Program-made: the position numbers and the translations under genes | Part shown: piece after piece, positions 25,877-38,300 of the stretch | How the letters are laid out: each line of letters opens with the position of its first letter | How positions within the stretch are numbered: position 1 is the first letter of the stretch | Assembly: GCA_016933175.1 (NCBI GenBank) | Contig: JAFGBK010000013.1 | Coordinates: forward strand, 1-41,304 | Length of the DNA stretch: 41,304 nt | From: Candidatus Krumholzibacteriota bacterium | Lineage (GTDB): Bacteria > Krumholzibacteriota > Krumholzibacteriia > JACNKJ01 | Reading direction: 5' to 3' | Notes under the pieces: generated by a model | Databases searched by the model: none | Seen by the model: the letters and a program-made list of their open reading frames with translations, nothing else | What the model was told of the DNA's origin: nothing

Positions 25877-26896
25877 TCAGTAGAGGGACTTGACCGCGCC
25901 CCAGGTGGCCTCGCGCACGGGCACGCCGCCGCAGCCGACGTCGAAGGCGCCGATGAGCGTGCCGCACTCGTTGTTGTCCGGGGCGCAGGGGGAGTCGGCC
26001 GCGATGCTGTAATCGCTCCGGGTGATGTCGCAGAAGAGGGGATTGGCCGAGATGTTGCCGTCCACGCCGAGCTGGCCGGCGATGCAGTCCGTCCAGTCGC
26101 CGCCCGTGTTGCCCCAGGCGTCGCAGCAGGTGCAGGCGAGGACGCCGCTCTCGGCGCAGGCGAAGGCGCCGCCGCCCGTGTTCAGGGCCAGGAGGCAGTT
26201 GGCCACGAGCGGATCGCCATTGGAGCCGGACGCGATGATCCCCTCGGCGGCCTGGTTGCCGGCGAAGGTGCAGTTCGTGATGGTGGTCCCGCCGTACTCC
26301 ACCAGGAGTGCGCCGCCGGCGTTCCCGGCCATGTTGCCCGCGAAGAGGCAGCCGGTCACCGCGACGTCGTCGCCTTCATCCAGGGCGAGCGCACCGCCGC
26401 GGCCGGCGCTGTTGCCCTCGAAGACGCAGCCGTCGATGGTGATCGTCGCGAAGCTGGCGGCCAGGGCGCCGCCGAACATGTAGCTCGTGTTGCCGGCGAA
26501 GACGCAGTTCTCCAGGATCAGCTCGGTGCCGCCGCCCATGGCGAAGACAGCCCCGCCCATGATGTTGGAGGAGCAGTTCTCGATGACGCAGTCGAGAAGG
26601 CGCAGGCGGAAATCCTCCTCCACCCAGACGGCGCCGGGGCTGTAGTTACCGTGGCCGTTGGCAAGGGTGAAGCCCTCGACGACGCAGGTGGGGCCCGGAA
26701 TCCAGTCCGAGAAGCCGGCCAGGATCAGGCAGGCGTCCCGCCCGTCGATGACCACCTCGCCGTCGGCCAGCAGGTGCACGCCCTCCTTCAGGAAGACCAG
26801 GGCGGTGGTGTTGGGGCCGGCGTGGCAGTTCTCGGTGTAGGTGCCGGCGGCCACGAGGACCGTGTCGCCGGCGGCGGCGCGAGGCGATGGTAGCAT
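25877..26896 (-). CDS. Right-handed beta-helix protein lacking its N-terminus, with W-x-x-VK-x-L-Y tail
   Basis: 339 residues from ATG 26896. Repeated parallel beta-helix turns (GGAVFAMGGGTELILENCVF, GGALAASFATITIDGCVFEG, GNMAGNAGGALLVEYGGT) are of the polymorphic-outer-membrane-protein/pectate-lyase type. It begins almost at once with AAAGDTVLVAAGTYTEN. In the beta-helix protein at 35328 that same motif is preceded by a signal peptide and VPAEYANLQAAIDAC. Here both are absent, and no ribosome-binding site precedes the ATG, so the 5' end is probably lost. The C-terminus VPVREATWGAVKSLY matches the tails of the tandem paralogs. SANPLFCDITRSDYSIAADS and CAPDNNECGTLIGAFDVGC near the end have counterparts in the 35328 protein. 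Confidence 0.7.
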   Translation of the reverse strand: MLPSPRAAAGDTVLVAAGTYTENCHAGPNTTALVFLKEGVHLLADGEVVIDGRDACLILAGFSDWIPGPTCVVEGFTLANGHGNYSPGAVWVEEDFRLRLLDCVIENCSSNIMGGAVFAMGGGTELILENCVFAGNTSYMFGGALAASFATITIDGCVFEGNSAGRGGALALDEGDDVAVTGCLFAGNMAGNAGGALLVEYGGTTITNCTFAGNQAAEGIIASGSNGDPLVANCLLALNTGGGAFACAESGVLACTCCDAWGNTGGDWTDCIAGQLGVDGNISANPLFCDITRSDYSIAADSPCAPDNNECGTLIGAFDVGCGGVPVREATWGAVKSLY

Positions 26897-26952
26897 ATCA
26901 GATCCGCGATGTTCCGGACAGCGCGCTCGGCGCGGCGTTCCGCGGAAGCTGC

Positions 26953-26958
26953 TATAAT
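26953..26958 (+). promoter_or_regulatory. TATAAT -10 element before the secreted deiminase gene
   Basis: A perfect TATAAT stands 20 nt before the ATG at 26978. No convincing -35 lies 17 nt upstream (GCGCGG), so it may depend on an activator or be weak. Confidence 0.45.
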
Positions 26959-26977
26959 GATCGCACGGAGGTATTCC

Positions 26978-28627
26978 ATGAACCGCTCGCCGCGTCGCGC
27001 CGTCATCGCTCCCGTCCTCGTGGTTCTTCTCGCCGTCGCCCTGCCGCCGGCCGCCGGCCGCGCCGCGCCGCCGCCGCCCGTGCGCCAGTGCGCCGAGTGG
27101 GAACCCGTGGAGGGCGTCATGATCCGCTGGCCCCTGGGCATCAACGGCGCCCTGGTGGCCGAGATGAGCGAGGACGTCCTGGTCTACGTGATCATCCTGC
27201 CCCAGCAGATCGACCAGGCCACGAGCAGCTTCTCCGCCTACGGCGTGAACCTGGACAACGTCCGCTGGGTCACGGCCGACAGCTATTCCCACTGGTCGCG
27301 GGACTGGGGCCCCCAGTGCCTCTTCGACGGCGACGGCGAGTGGGGCATCGGCGACCCCTGGTTCGACGGCTACCCCTGGGTGCCCCGCGGCCGCGGCTAC
27401 GAGGACGACGACGACACGCCCGCCGAGTTCGCCAACTGGCTCGGCGGCGAAAACCTCTGGCAGCCGCCCTTCTACCTGACGGGCGGCAACTGGATGGTCG
27501 ACGGCCACGGCCGCGGCTTCTGCACCGAGGCCCAGCTCGGCGAGAACGACCATCTCACCGAGGCCCAGTTCCGCCAGGGCGTCCTGGACTGGTTCGGCGT
27601 CGACGCGCTGACGATCCTGCCCAACTACGAGGGCTACGGCATCCAGCACGTGGACTGCGTGGCCAAGCTCCTGGACGAGGAGACCATCCTCGTCAAGCAG
27701 GTGGCGCCAAGCCACGGCGACCACGACGCCATCGAGGCCCTCTGCGACGTCCTGGAGGCCGGCACCACCTGCTACGGCAATCCCTATCGGATCGTGCGCG
27801 TGGACTGCGGGCCCTTCGGCGGCGTGGGCACGGCGGCCTACACCAACTCCCTGATCCTGGGCGGCAAGATGCTGGTCCCCGTCATGGGCTGCGAGGGCGA
27901 CGCGTCGGCCCTGCACGTGATCGCCGACGCCATGCCCGGCTACGAGGTCCTCGGCTTCGCCGGCTCCTGGTACTACTACGACGCCCTCCACTGCCGCACC
28001 ATGGGCATCTTCGACCGCGGCCTGCTGCGGGTGGACGCCGCGCCGCCGCCTGCGGAGATCCCCTTCGGCGCCTGGCCGGTGCGCGCCCTCGTCGACGACC
28101 GCAGCGAGGCGGGGCTCGACCCGGACGGCTGCGCCCTCCTGTGGCGCCTGGCCGGCGCGCCGGACTTCGCCGAGCTGGCCCTGGCGCCCCTGGCCGCCCC
28201 CGACTCCTTCGAAGCCTGGATTCCCGCCCTTCCCCCCGGCAGCGAGGTCGAGTACTATGTCCGCGCCCGAGACCTCTCGGGTCGCGAGGAGACACGGCCC
28301 GTCGTCGCGCCGGGGGCGCTCTATCGCACGCGCGTCACGGACGATCCCACCGACGCGGGCGCCGCCGGCCCGCCGGCGGTCCTGCGGGCCTGGCCGCGCC
28401 CCTTCCGGGACCGCCTGCGCCTGGCCCTGCCGGCCGCGCGAGGCGAGACGGCGGTCGCGATCTACGACGCGCGCGGTCGCCTGGTCCGCCGGCTGGTCCT
28501 GACCGGCGGCCAGGGTGCCTGGGACGGCCGCGACGCACGCGGACGAGCGCTTCCCGCCGGGATCTACCTGGTCCGGGTGGCAGGCGGGGAAGCGGGCGCC
28601 GCGCTGAAGGTCGTCAAGCTGCGCTAG
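26978..28627 (+). CDS. Secreted peptidylarginine/agmatine-deiminase-family enzyme with FlgD-type C-terminal domain
   Basis: 549 residues from ATG 26978 after ACGGAGGT; a longer frame from 26909 would bury the signal peptide. Signal peptide ~1-27. Catalytic domain ~33-350 of the agmatine-deiminase/PPAD family: HWSRDWGP with Asp109, GGNWMVDGHG, His224-x-Asp226 (GIQHVDCVAK), Asn290 (YTNSLILGG) and the nucleophile Cys339 (DALHCRTMGI). Order and spacing resemble the His236/Asp238/Asn297/Cys351 set of Porphyromonas PPAD. An Ig-like domain ~365-455 (PPGSEVEYYVRARDLSGREE) and a FlgD-type domain ~468-549 (AWPRPFRDRLRLALP, ending KVVKLR) follow. Free agmatine or arginine and C-terminal peptidyl-arginine are possible substrates; export favours an extracellular one. 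Confidence 0.88.
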   Translation: MNRSPRRAVIAPVLVVLLAVALPPAAGRAAPPPPVRQCAEWEPVEGVMIRWPLGINGALVAEMSEDVLVYVIILPQQIDQATSSFSAYGVNLDNVRWVTADSYSHWSRDWGPQCLFDGDGEWGIGDPWFDGYPWVPRGRGYEDDDDTPAEFANWLGGENLWQPPFYLTGGNWMVDGHGRGFCTEAQLGENDHLTEAQFRQGVLDWFGVDALTILPNYEGYGIQHVDCVAKLLDEETILVKQVAPSHGDHDAIEALCDVLEAGTTCYGNPYRIVRVDCGPFGGVGTAAYTNSLILGGKMLVPVMGCEGDASALHVIADAMPGYEVLGFAGSWYYYDALHCRTMGIFDRGLLRVDAAPPPAEIPFGAWPVRALVDDRSEAGLDPDGCALLWRLAGAPDFAELALAPLAAPDSFEAWIPALPPGSEVEYYVRARDLSGREETRPVVAPGALYRTRVTDDPTDAGAAGPPAVLRAWPRPFRDRLRLALPAARGETAVAIYDARGRLVRRLVLTGGQGAWDGRDARGRALPAGIYLVRVAGGEAGAALKVVKLR

Positions 28628-28668
28628 GGAACCGCGCGCCTCCTCGCGGATCGGCACGAAGCTGGCAA

Positions 28669-28688
28669 CGGGCCGCTCCGGCGGCCCG
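28669..28688 (+). terminator. Possible hairpin terminator after the deiminase gene
   Basis: CGGGCCGC (28669-28676), loop TCCG, GCGGCCCG (28681-28688). An 8-bp perfect stem with no T tract, 40 nt after the stop and 25 nt before the next start. Confidence 0.35.
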
Positions 28689-28712
28689 CTCCCCCCACCG
28701 CACGGAGGCGAC

Positions 28713-29492
28713 GTGAATCCCGCCAAACCTGAAAGCCAGATCGCTCTCTTCATCGATTTCGACAACGTCGCCGTGGGCTCGGGCGGCAGCAGCAGCAAGG
28801 CCGGCTTCGCCGTGGCGCCCGTGCTGGAGCGCCTGCTCGAGAAGGGCAAGGTCGTCGTCAAGCGCGCCTACGCCGACTGGTCGCGGTGGCGCAAGGACAA
28901 GGACGAGCTGCACAGCGCCGGCATCGAGCTGATCGAGATTCCCCGGCCGCGCATCTCGGGCAAGAACAGCGCCGACATCCGCCTCGTGGTGGACGCCATG
29001 GAGCTGGCCCACGCCAAGGAGCACATCGACACCTTCGTCCTGGTGTCGGGCGACAGCGACATCACGCCCCTGGTGAACAAGCTCCGGGAGAACCGCCGCT
29101 ACGTGGTGGGCATGGCCCTCAAGGAGTCCAGCAGCCAGCTCCTGGTGGGGGCCTGCGACGAGTTCATCTTCATCGAGGACCTGGTCAAGGAGCCCGCAAC
29201 CCTGCCCAGCCTGGCCAAGGTCCCCAAGGGCAAGCGCCAGGTCTTCGAGCTGCTGACCGCGACGGTGCGGGCCCTGATGCGCGAGGGCCGCGGCACCCTC
29301 TACGGCTCCCTGGTCAAGGACACCATGAAGCGCAAGCGGCCGTCCTTCAACGAGACGGGCTACGGCTACGCCACCTTCGGCGACCTGCTCGAGGACGCCC
29401 AGGGCCGCGGCCTCATCGAGCTGACGCGCGACCGGGAGGCCGGCGGCACCTTCGTGGTCACGGGCCTCGGCTCCAAGGCGAAGGGGAGCTGA
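28713..29492 (+). CDS. NYN-domain (PIN-like nuclease) protein with OST-HTH/LOTUS-like C-terminus
   Basis: 259 residues from GTG 28713 preceded by GGAGG. The NYN/LabA-like domain covers ~9-160: Asp15 and Asp17 in ALFIDFDNVA, KNSADIRLVVDAMELA, and FVLVSGDSDITPLVNKLREN hold the acidic residues that bind metal in this PIN-like fold. Residues ~178-255 (RQVFELLTATVRALMREGRG, SLVKDTMKRKRPSFNE, YGYATFGDLLEDAQGRGLIE) resemble the OST-HTH/LOTUS winged helix that binds RNA. So it is likely a cytosolic RNA-handling protein, perhaps a ribonuclease. It ends one base before the TTG of the methyltransferase gene, so it is probably co-transcribed with the one-carbon genes. Confidence 0.88.
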   Translation: MNPAKPESQIALFIDFDNVAVGSGGSSSKAGFAVAPVLERLLEKGKVVVKRAYADWSRWRKDKDELHSAGIELIEIPRPRISGKNSADIRLVVDAMELAHAKEHIDTFVLVSGDSDITPLVNKLRENRRYVVGMALKESSSQLLVGACDEFIFIEDLVKEPATLPSLAKVPKGKRQVFELLTATVRALMREGRGTLYGSLVKDTMKRKRPSFNETGYGYATFGDLLEDAQGRGLIELTRDREAGGTFVVTGLGSKAKGS

Positions 29493-29493
29493 G

Positions 29494-31424
<1,931 letters not shown>

Positions 31425-31428
<4 letters not shown>

Positions 31429-34400
31429 CGACCCGCGAGCGCCTCGACGAGCTGCTGGCCGAGCGCATCCTCGTCCTGGACGGGGCCATGGGCACCATGA
31501 TCCAGATGATCGGCCTGGACGAGGCCGCCTTCCGCGGCGCTCGCTTCGCGGGCCACGACCGCCCCCTGCACGGCGACGGCGACATCCTCTGCCTGAGCCA
31601 GCCCGAGGCCGTCGGCCAGATCCACATGGCCTACCTCGAGGCCGGCGCCGACATCGTCACCACCAACAGCTTCACGGCCACGCGGCCGGGGCAGGCGGAC
31701 TACGGCGTCGGCGACCTCTGCGGCGAGATCAACCGGGCGGCCGCCGAGCTCGCCCGCGCCGCCTGCGACACGATGACCCACCGCACGCCGCACCGCCCCC
31801 GCTTCGTGGCGGGCTCCGTGGGTCCCACGAACCGCTCCCTGTCCCTGCCGGCGGATCCGGCCGATCCCGGCTCGCGCGCCGCCACCTTCGACGAGCTGCG
31901 CGAGGCCTACGAGGAGGCCGTCCGCGGTCTGGTTCTGGGCGGCGCCGACCTGCTCCTCGTGGAGACGGTCTTCGACTCCCTGAACGCCAAGGCCGCCCTG
32001 TTCGCCATCGACACGGTCTTCCGCCGCACGGGCGCGCGGCTGCCGGTGATGCTGTCGGCCTCCCCTTCCGGTCCCGACGGGCGCCTGCTCACGGGCCAGA
32101 CCCTCGACGCCTTCCTCGTCGCCACCGCCCACGGCGCGCCCTTCTGCCTGGGACTCAACTGCTCCACGGGCGCCCGCGAGATGGAGCCCCACCTGGCCGA
32201 GCTGGCCGAGCTGGCGCCGGGCTGGGTGAGCGCCCACCCCAACGCCGGCTTCCCCGACGAGCACGGCCACTACGGCGAAGCGCCGGAGGAGACGGCGGCC
32301 CTGGTCCGCGCCTGGGCCGAGGCGGGGCTGGTCAACATCGTCGGCGGCTGCTGCGGCACGACGCCTGACCATGTCCGCGCCATCGCCGACGCCGTGGCCG
32401 GCCTGCCCCCGCGGCCGCGCCCGTCGCCGGGCGCGCGGGCGAGCCGCTTCTCGGGGCTCGAGACCCTGCGCATCTTCCCCGAGAGCCGCTTCCAGATGGT
32501 GGGCGAGCGCGCCAACGTCGGCGGTTCGCGCCGCTTCCGCCTCCTCGTGGAGGCGGACGACCTGGAGGGCGCCCTGGGCGTGGCCCGCGAGCAGGTGCGT
32601 GACGGCGCCAACCTGCTGGACGTCAACATGGACGCCGGCCTGGTGGACGCGCCGGCGGCCATGCGGCGCTTCCTCGCCCTGCTGGCGGCGGATCCCGAGA
32701 CGGCCCGCCTGCCGGTGGTGGTGGACAGCTCCCGCTGGGAGGTCATCGAGGCCGGGTTGCAGTGCCTGCCGGGCAAGGGCCTGGTGAACTCCCTGGACCT
32801 CGGCGAGGGCGAGGACATCTTCCTGGAGCGCGCGGAGCTGGCCCGCCGGTACGGGGCGGCCGTGGTGGCGATGGCCCGCGACGAGGAGGGCCAGGCCCTG
32901 ATGGCCGAGCGCAAGGTGGCGGTGCTGGAGCGGGCCTGGCACCTGCTCACCGAACGGGCCGGCTTCCCGTCCGAGGACGTGGTGCTGGATCCCGGCGTGC
33001 TGGCCGTCGGCACGGGCCTCGAGACAGACCGCGGCCACGCCCGCGAGTTCCTGACGGCGGTGCCCATCCTCAAGAAGCGCTGCCCCGGCGCCCTGGTCAG
33101 CGCGGGCGTGAGCAACCTCTCCTACGCCTTCCGCGGCCACGCGGGCCTACGCGCGGCCCTGCACGCCGTCTTCCTGACCCACGCCATCCGGGCGGGCCTG
33201 GACCTGGGCATCGTCAACGCCGGCCAGCTGGCCGTCACCGAAGCGCTGCCCGCCGACCTGCGCGAGGCCTGCGAGGACCTGATCTTCAACCGCCGGCCCG
33301 ATGCGGCGGAGCGCCTGATCGCCCTGGCCGACCGGGAACCGGCGACGCACGGCGCGGCCGCCGAGGAGGCCTGGCGCCGGGAGCCGGTGGCCGACCGCCT
33401 TGCCCATGCGCTGATCCACGGCGTCACGGAGCGCCTGGCCGAGGACCTAGCCGAGGCCCGCCAGGGTTGGCTCGATCCCCTTGCCATCATCGAGGGGCCC
33501 CTCATGGCGGGCATGGAGACCGTGGGCCGGCTCTTCGACGAGGGGAAGATGTTCCTGCCCCAGATCGTGCGCAGCGCGCGCGTGATGCGCGCGGCCGTGG
33601 ACCTGCTCGCGCCCGAGCTGGCCGAGGGTGCCGCGGTGGCGGGGCGGCGGGGCCGCGTCCTGCTGGCCACCGTCCACGGGGACGTGCACGACATCGGCAA
33701 GAACCTGGTGGCGGTGGTCCTGGGCTGTCACGGCTTCGCGATCGAGGACCTGGGCGTGGCCGTGACGGCCGGGCGCATCGTCGAGGCGGCGGCGGCCGGG
33801 GACGTGGCGGCGGTGGGTCTGAGCGGCCTGATCACGCCGTCCCTGGCCGAGATGGCCAAGGTGGCCCGCGCCCTGGCGGCGCGCGGCCTGGATCTGCCCC
33901 TCCTCATCGGGGGCGCCACCACCAGCCCCGAGCACACGGCCCTGCGCCTCGCGCCCGAGTACGGCGGCCCGGTGATCCACGTCAAGGACGCGGCGCGGGC
34001 CGCCACCGTCCTGGTGAACCTGGTGGACCCGGCCCGGAGCGAGGAGTTCCTGCGGGCCCACCGCGAGGAGCAGGACGCCCTGCGCCAGGACCGCGAGGGG
34101 CGGACGCCCCGGAACCTGCTGAGCCTGGCCGAGGCGCGCCGCCGCCCGCTTCGTGTCGACTGGGACGCCGCCTCCCCGCCCCGTCCATCCTTCACCGGCC
34201 GGCGGGTCATCGAGGACATGAGCCTGGAGACCCTCGCCGAGTACCTGGACTGGCGGGCCTTCCTGGCCGTCTGGGACCTGCGCGGGTCCTGGCCCGGCGT
34301 CCTGCAGGATCCCCTGCGCGGCATGGAGGCGCGGCGCCTGCACGGGCAGGCCCGCGCGCTGCTGGCCGAGCTCGAGGGATCCCTGCACGCGCGGGCCGTC

Positions 34401-35156
34401 TACGGCTTCTGGCCGGCGGCCGCCGACGGCGACGACATCGTCGTCTACGAGGACGAGGCCCGCCGCGCCGAGCGGCTGCGCCTGCCCATGCTGCGCCAGC
34501 AGGTGGCCAAGGGCCCCGGCGGAACGCAGCACTGCCTGGCCGACTTCCTGGCGCCGGCGGGCGCCGGGCGCGACGACTGGCTGGGGGCCTTCGCCCTGAC
34601 GGCCGGCCTGGGCGCCGAGGAGGCGGCCGCCCACCGAACCGAGGTGGGGGACGAGGTGGCCGCGCTCATGGTCAAGGTCCTGGCCGACCGGCTGGCCGAG
34701 GCCTTCGCCGAGCGGCTGCACGAGCAGGCGCGGCGCGACGGGAGCTACGGCGAGGACGAGCGCCGCCGCCCGTCCGAGCTGCTCGAGGGCCGCTACCGCG
34801 GCATCCGGCCCGCCGTGGGCTTCCCCGCCATCCCGGACCACTCCCTCAAGCACCCCCTCTTCGAGCTGCTGGAGGCCGGCGACCTGGGCCTCACCCTCAC
34901 CGAGACGGGGGCCATGCGGCCGGCGGCCAGCCTCTGCGGCCTCTACCTGGGCCATCCCGAGGCGCGCTACTTCGACGTGGGGCGGCTGGGCCGCGACCAG
35001 GTGGAGGACTACGCCCGCCGCCGCGGCATGGAGCGCGCCGAGGCCGAGCGCTGGCTGGCCGAGCGCCTGGCCTACGAGCCCGCGCCCGGGCCCCTGGTGG
35101 CCTACCACCACTTCCGCAGCCGCCACACGCGCGAGTCCCTGGTCGAGGAGGACTAG
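31425..35156 (+). CDS. metH: Cobalamin-dependent methionine synthase, full length
   Basis: 1243 residues from GTG 31425 (AAGGAGG 4 nt upstream, overlapping the previous stop); the E. coli enzyme has 1227. Homocysteine barrel ~1-325 with zinc ligands Cys246 ([12 protein letters not shown]), Cys309 and Cys310 ([10 protein letters not shown]). Pterin-binding barrel ~350-640 ([39 protein letters not shown]). Cap and B12-binding domains ~650-885, with Asp753-x-His755-x2-Gly758 in [14 protein letters not shown] supplying the cobalt ligand His. AdoMet reactivation domain ~900-1243 ([27 protein letters not shown]). All four modules are present, so it should be fully active given B12. No cobalamin riboswitch is visible upstream, as the gene sits inside an operon. 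Confidence 0.97.
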
Positions 35157-35187
35157 GCGGCTTATTCGGCATTGCGGGCCACGGCCC

Positions 35188-35216
35188 TTGATACGATTCC
35201 CGTGATCGGATATACT
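35188..35216 (+). promoter_or_regulatory. Sigma-70 promoter of the double beta-helix gene
   Basis: TTGATA (35188-35193), 17 nt, TATACT (35211-35216). Good boxes with ideal spacing; a leader of about 105 nt follows. That leader contains a GC hairpin (GCGGGC 35291-35296 with GCCCGC 35305-35310) just before the GGAGG site. Confidence 0.75.
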
Positions 35217-35327
35217 TTTTACCTCTCCACGAACCCGCACCCGGGAGGGATCGCCGGCAACCAGCGCTAAGGACCATCATCGCCGATCACGCGGGCCCCC
35301 GCGGGCCCGCCCGCCGGAGGGTCCGCC

Positions 35328-38300
35328 ATGCGCGCCTGCCTGCTCGCGATCCCGCTTCTCGCCGCCGCTCTTCCCGCCCTCGCCACCGTCCACCACGTGC
35401 CGGCCGAGTATGCGAACCTGCAGGCCGCCATCGATGCCTGCGCCGCCGGCGACACGGTCCTCGTCGCGTCGGGGACTTACACGGGCGCGGGCAACCGCGA
35501 CCTCGACTTCGGGGGAACGAACCTCGTCCTGCGCTCGGTGACCGGCGCCGCGGCGACGATCATCGACTGCGAGGCGCTGGGCCGCGGCCTCCTGTTCGCC
35601 GGCGGCGAGGACAGCACCGCGGTCGTGACCGGCTTCACCATCCTGGACGGCCGGGGCTGCGGCGGGGGCGTCCTGTGCCTGGGCGCGTCGCCGACGCTGC
35701 GGGACCTTTGTGTCCTCCGCTGCGAGGCGTACTGCTCGGTGGGCGGCGGCATGGCCTGCTTCGCGGCCTCGCCGCGGATCGAGAACGTGATCTTCGCGGA
35801 GAACGTCTCCCGTGGCGAGGGGCTCGGCCTGGTGGCCGGCGGGGGCCTGTACTGCGAGGACGCCTCGCCGCGCCTGACGGGCGTGCGCTTCCGGGGCAAC
35901 GCGACGCGCATCGACGAGGCGATCGCCTGGGAGAACGAGAGCCTGGGCGGCGCGCTGTGCAGCCTGGGGAGCGGACATCCCGTCGTCGAGGGGTGCGTGT
36001 TCCTGGCCAACGAGGCCCACGAGGTGCAGGGCGAGCCGCCGCGGGGCGGCGGCGTGTACGCGGCGGGGCCGGTGACCATCCGCAGCACGACCTTCGTCGA
36101 CAACCTGGCCGCCTTCGGGTCGGCGGTCAGCGCGGCGGACGCGCGCCTGGAGCAGATCGTGGCGGCCTTCGGCCGGGGCGGCTGGGCCCTGGACGGCGCG
36201 GCGCTCCTGAGCTGCTCGGATCTCTACGGCAACGCGGGCGGCGACTACGCGGGCGCGGCGGCCGGCCTGGAGGGGGTGGCCGGCAACATCAGCGCCGATC
36301 CCTGGTTCTGCGATCCGCAGTCGGACACGGCGTCCGTGTCCAGCTACTCGCCCTGCCTGCCCGAGAACAACGACTGCGGGCTGCTGATGGGCGCCGGCGG
36401 CCTGGGCTGCTACGGCGGCCCGGCGCCGGGGGACTTCGCCGCCAGCGAGGACCGCTACGACGGCGTGTGGCTGAGCTGGAGCTGGTCGGGGGGCGCAACG
36501 CAGGGCTTCCGCATCTGGCGCGACGGGCAGCTCATCTACGCCATCCCGGATCCGAACCGGCGCTACTTCCTGGACGAGAGCTGCGCCGTGGGCGGGCACG
36601 GCTACACGATCCGCGCCCACGGCGAGGCCGGCGACGGGCCGGGCAGCTATGCCGAGGGCGAGCGGCTGCTGGAGACCATCGTCATCACGGAGCCCGCGGG
36701 CGGCGAGGTGCTGGTGACCGGCGATCCGGCGTGGGTCCGCTGGGAGCACGCGTCGGACGTGACGGCGGTGGACGTGCTGCTGTCGCGGTCGGGCCCGGCG
36801 GGCCCCTGGGAGGGCGTCCTGGCGGCCACGCCCAACGACGGCGAGGAGACGTGGGTGCCCGCGGGCGAGGGATCCGAGGATTGCTACCTGCGCATCGTGG
36901 ACGCGTACAGCGCCGCGCCGGCCGACACCACGGACGCGCCGTTCACCGTCTACGACCGGACGAAGAACGTGCCGGCGGAGTACGCGACGCTGCAAGCGGC
37001 CATCGACGCATGCACAGATGGCGACACGGTCCTCGTCGCCCCGGGCTTCTACACGGGCGAGGGCAACCGCAACCTGGATTTCGGGGGGACGAACCTCGTT
37101 CTGCTCTCCGAGGCCGGACCAGCAGAGACCTTCATCGACTGCGGCGGCTTCGGACGCGGCCTGCACATCCACAGCGGCGAGGACAGCACCTGCGTCGTGC
37201 AGGGATTCACGATCCAGAAGGGCAACGAGGACGTCGGCTCGGGCATACTCTGCCGGAATTCCTCGCCCAGGTTCCGCGACCTCGTCATCCGCTACAACCG
37301 CACGGAGGGCCTGTGGTCGGGCGGCGGCGCCGGCGCGTATATCCGGGATTCCGATGTGCGCATGGTGAACATACTCTTCGACGACAACGAGGCCTCCGCG
37401 TGGTCCATCATGGGGACACCCTACGTCCATGGCGGCGGACTGTGCTGCGATCACTCGACGGTCACGCTGGACTCCGTGGTGTTCCGCAACAACCAGACGC
37501 TCGTTTTAGGCACGGGCTGGACCGAGTGCTGCCCCTGGTCGGCCGGCGGGGGCATGGCGATCTGGGGAGTCTGCACGGTGGTCCTCCGGTACGCGCTGTT
37601 CGAGGGCAACGTCGCTCTCGCCTACGATACGATGTGGCCTCCCGAGGGTGGTGGATTGAACTTCAATGGCGGCGGCACGGCAACACTGTCGAACGTGACC
37701 TTTGTCGGGAATCGGGCTGGGCGCGGCGCGGCGGTCCACGGCAGGGATGGGCTGAGTGCCGATGCCTGCATCTTTGCCTGGAACGAGGAGGTCTCGCCGA
37801 TCCATGGCGATGTACAACTCATGCGCAGTGTCTTCTGGCAGAATGACGGCGACGCCTCGGACTGGGTGGGGCATGACGGCAACTTCACCGTCGATCCGCA
37901 ATTCTGCGACCCGGAAGCGGGTGACTACTTCGTTGAGGCCGACTCGCCTTGCCTGCCGGAGAACAACGCCTGGGGGTTGCTCATCGGCGCATGGGGTCAA
38001 GGCTGCGAGGACACGCCCGTGGCGCTGGCCCTGTTCGCCGCCGAGGCCGAGCCGGGCGCCGTCAGCCTGCGCTGGGAGGCTGACGGCGCCGTCGACTTCC
38101 GCCTGGAGGGACGCCGCGACGGCGCCGCCTGGGAGGTGGCCTGGGAAGAGACCGCGCCCGGCGCCTTCGCGGCCCGCGACGAGGCGCCGGCCCTGGCCGC
38201 GGCCGGCACGGTGAGCTACGCCCTGCACGGCCGCGAGACCGGCGGCGCCTGGTCGCTCCTGCGCCGCCTCGAGGTGACCGTGCCGGGCGCCGCGCTGGCG

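Noticed and set aside
26897-28861. Extension of the beta-helix frame far upstream on the minus strand
   Set aside because: The open frame continues only as antisense of the deiminase gene; beta-helix character stops at about 26880.
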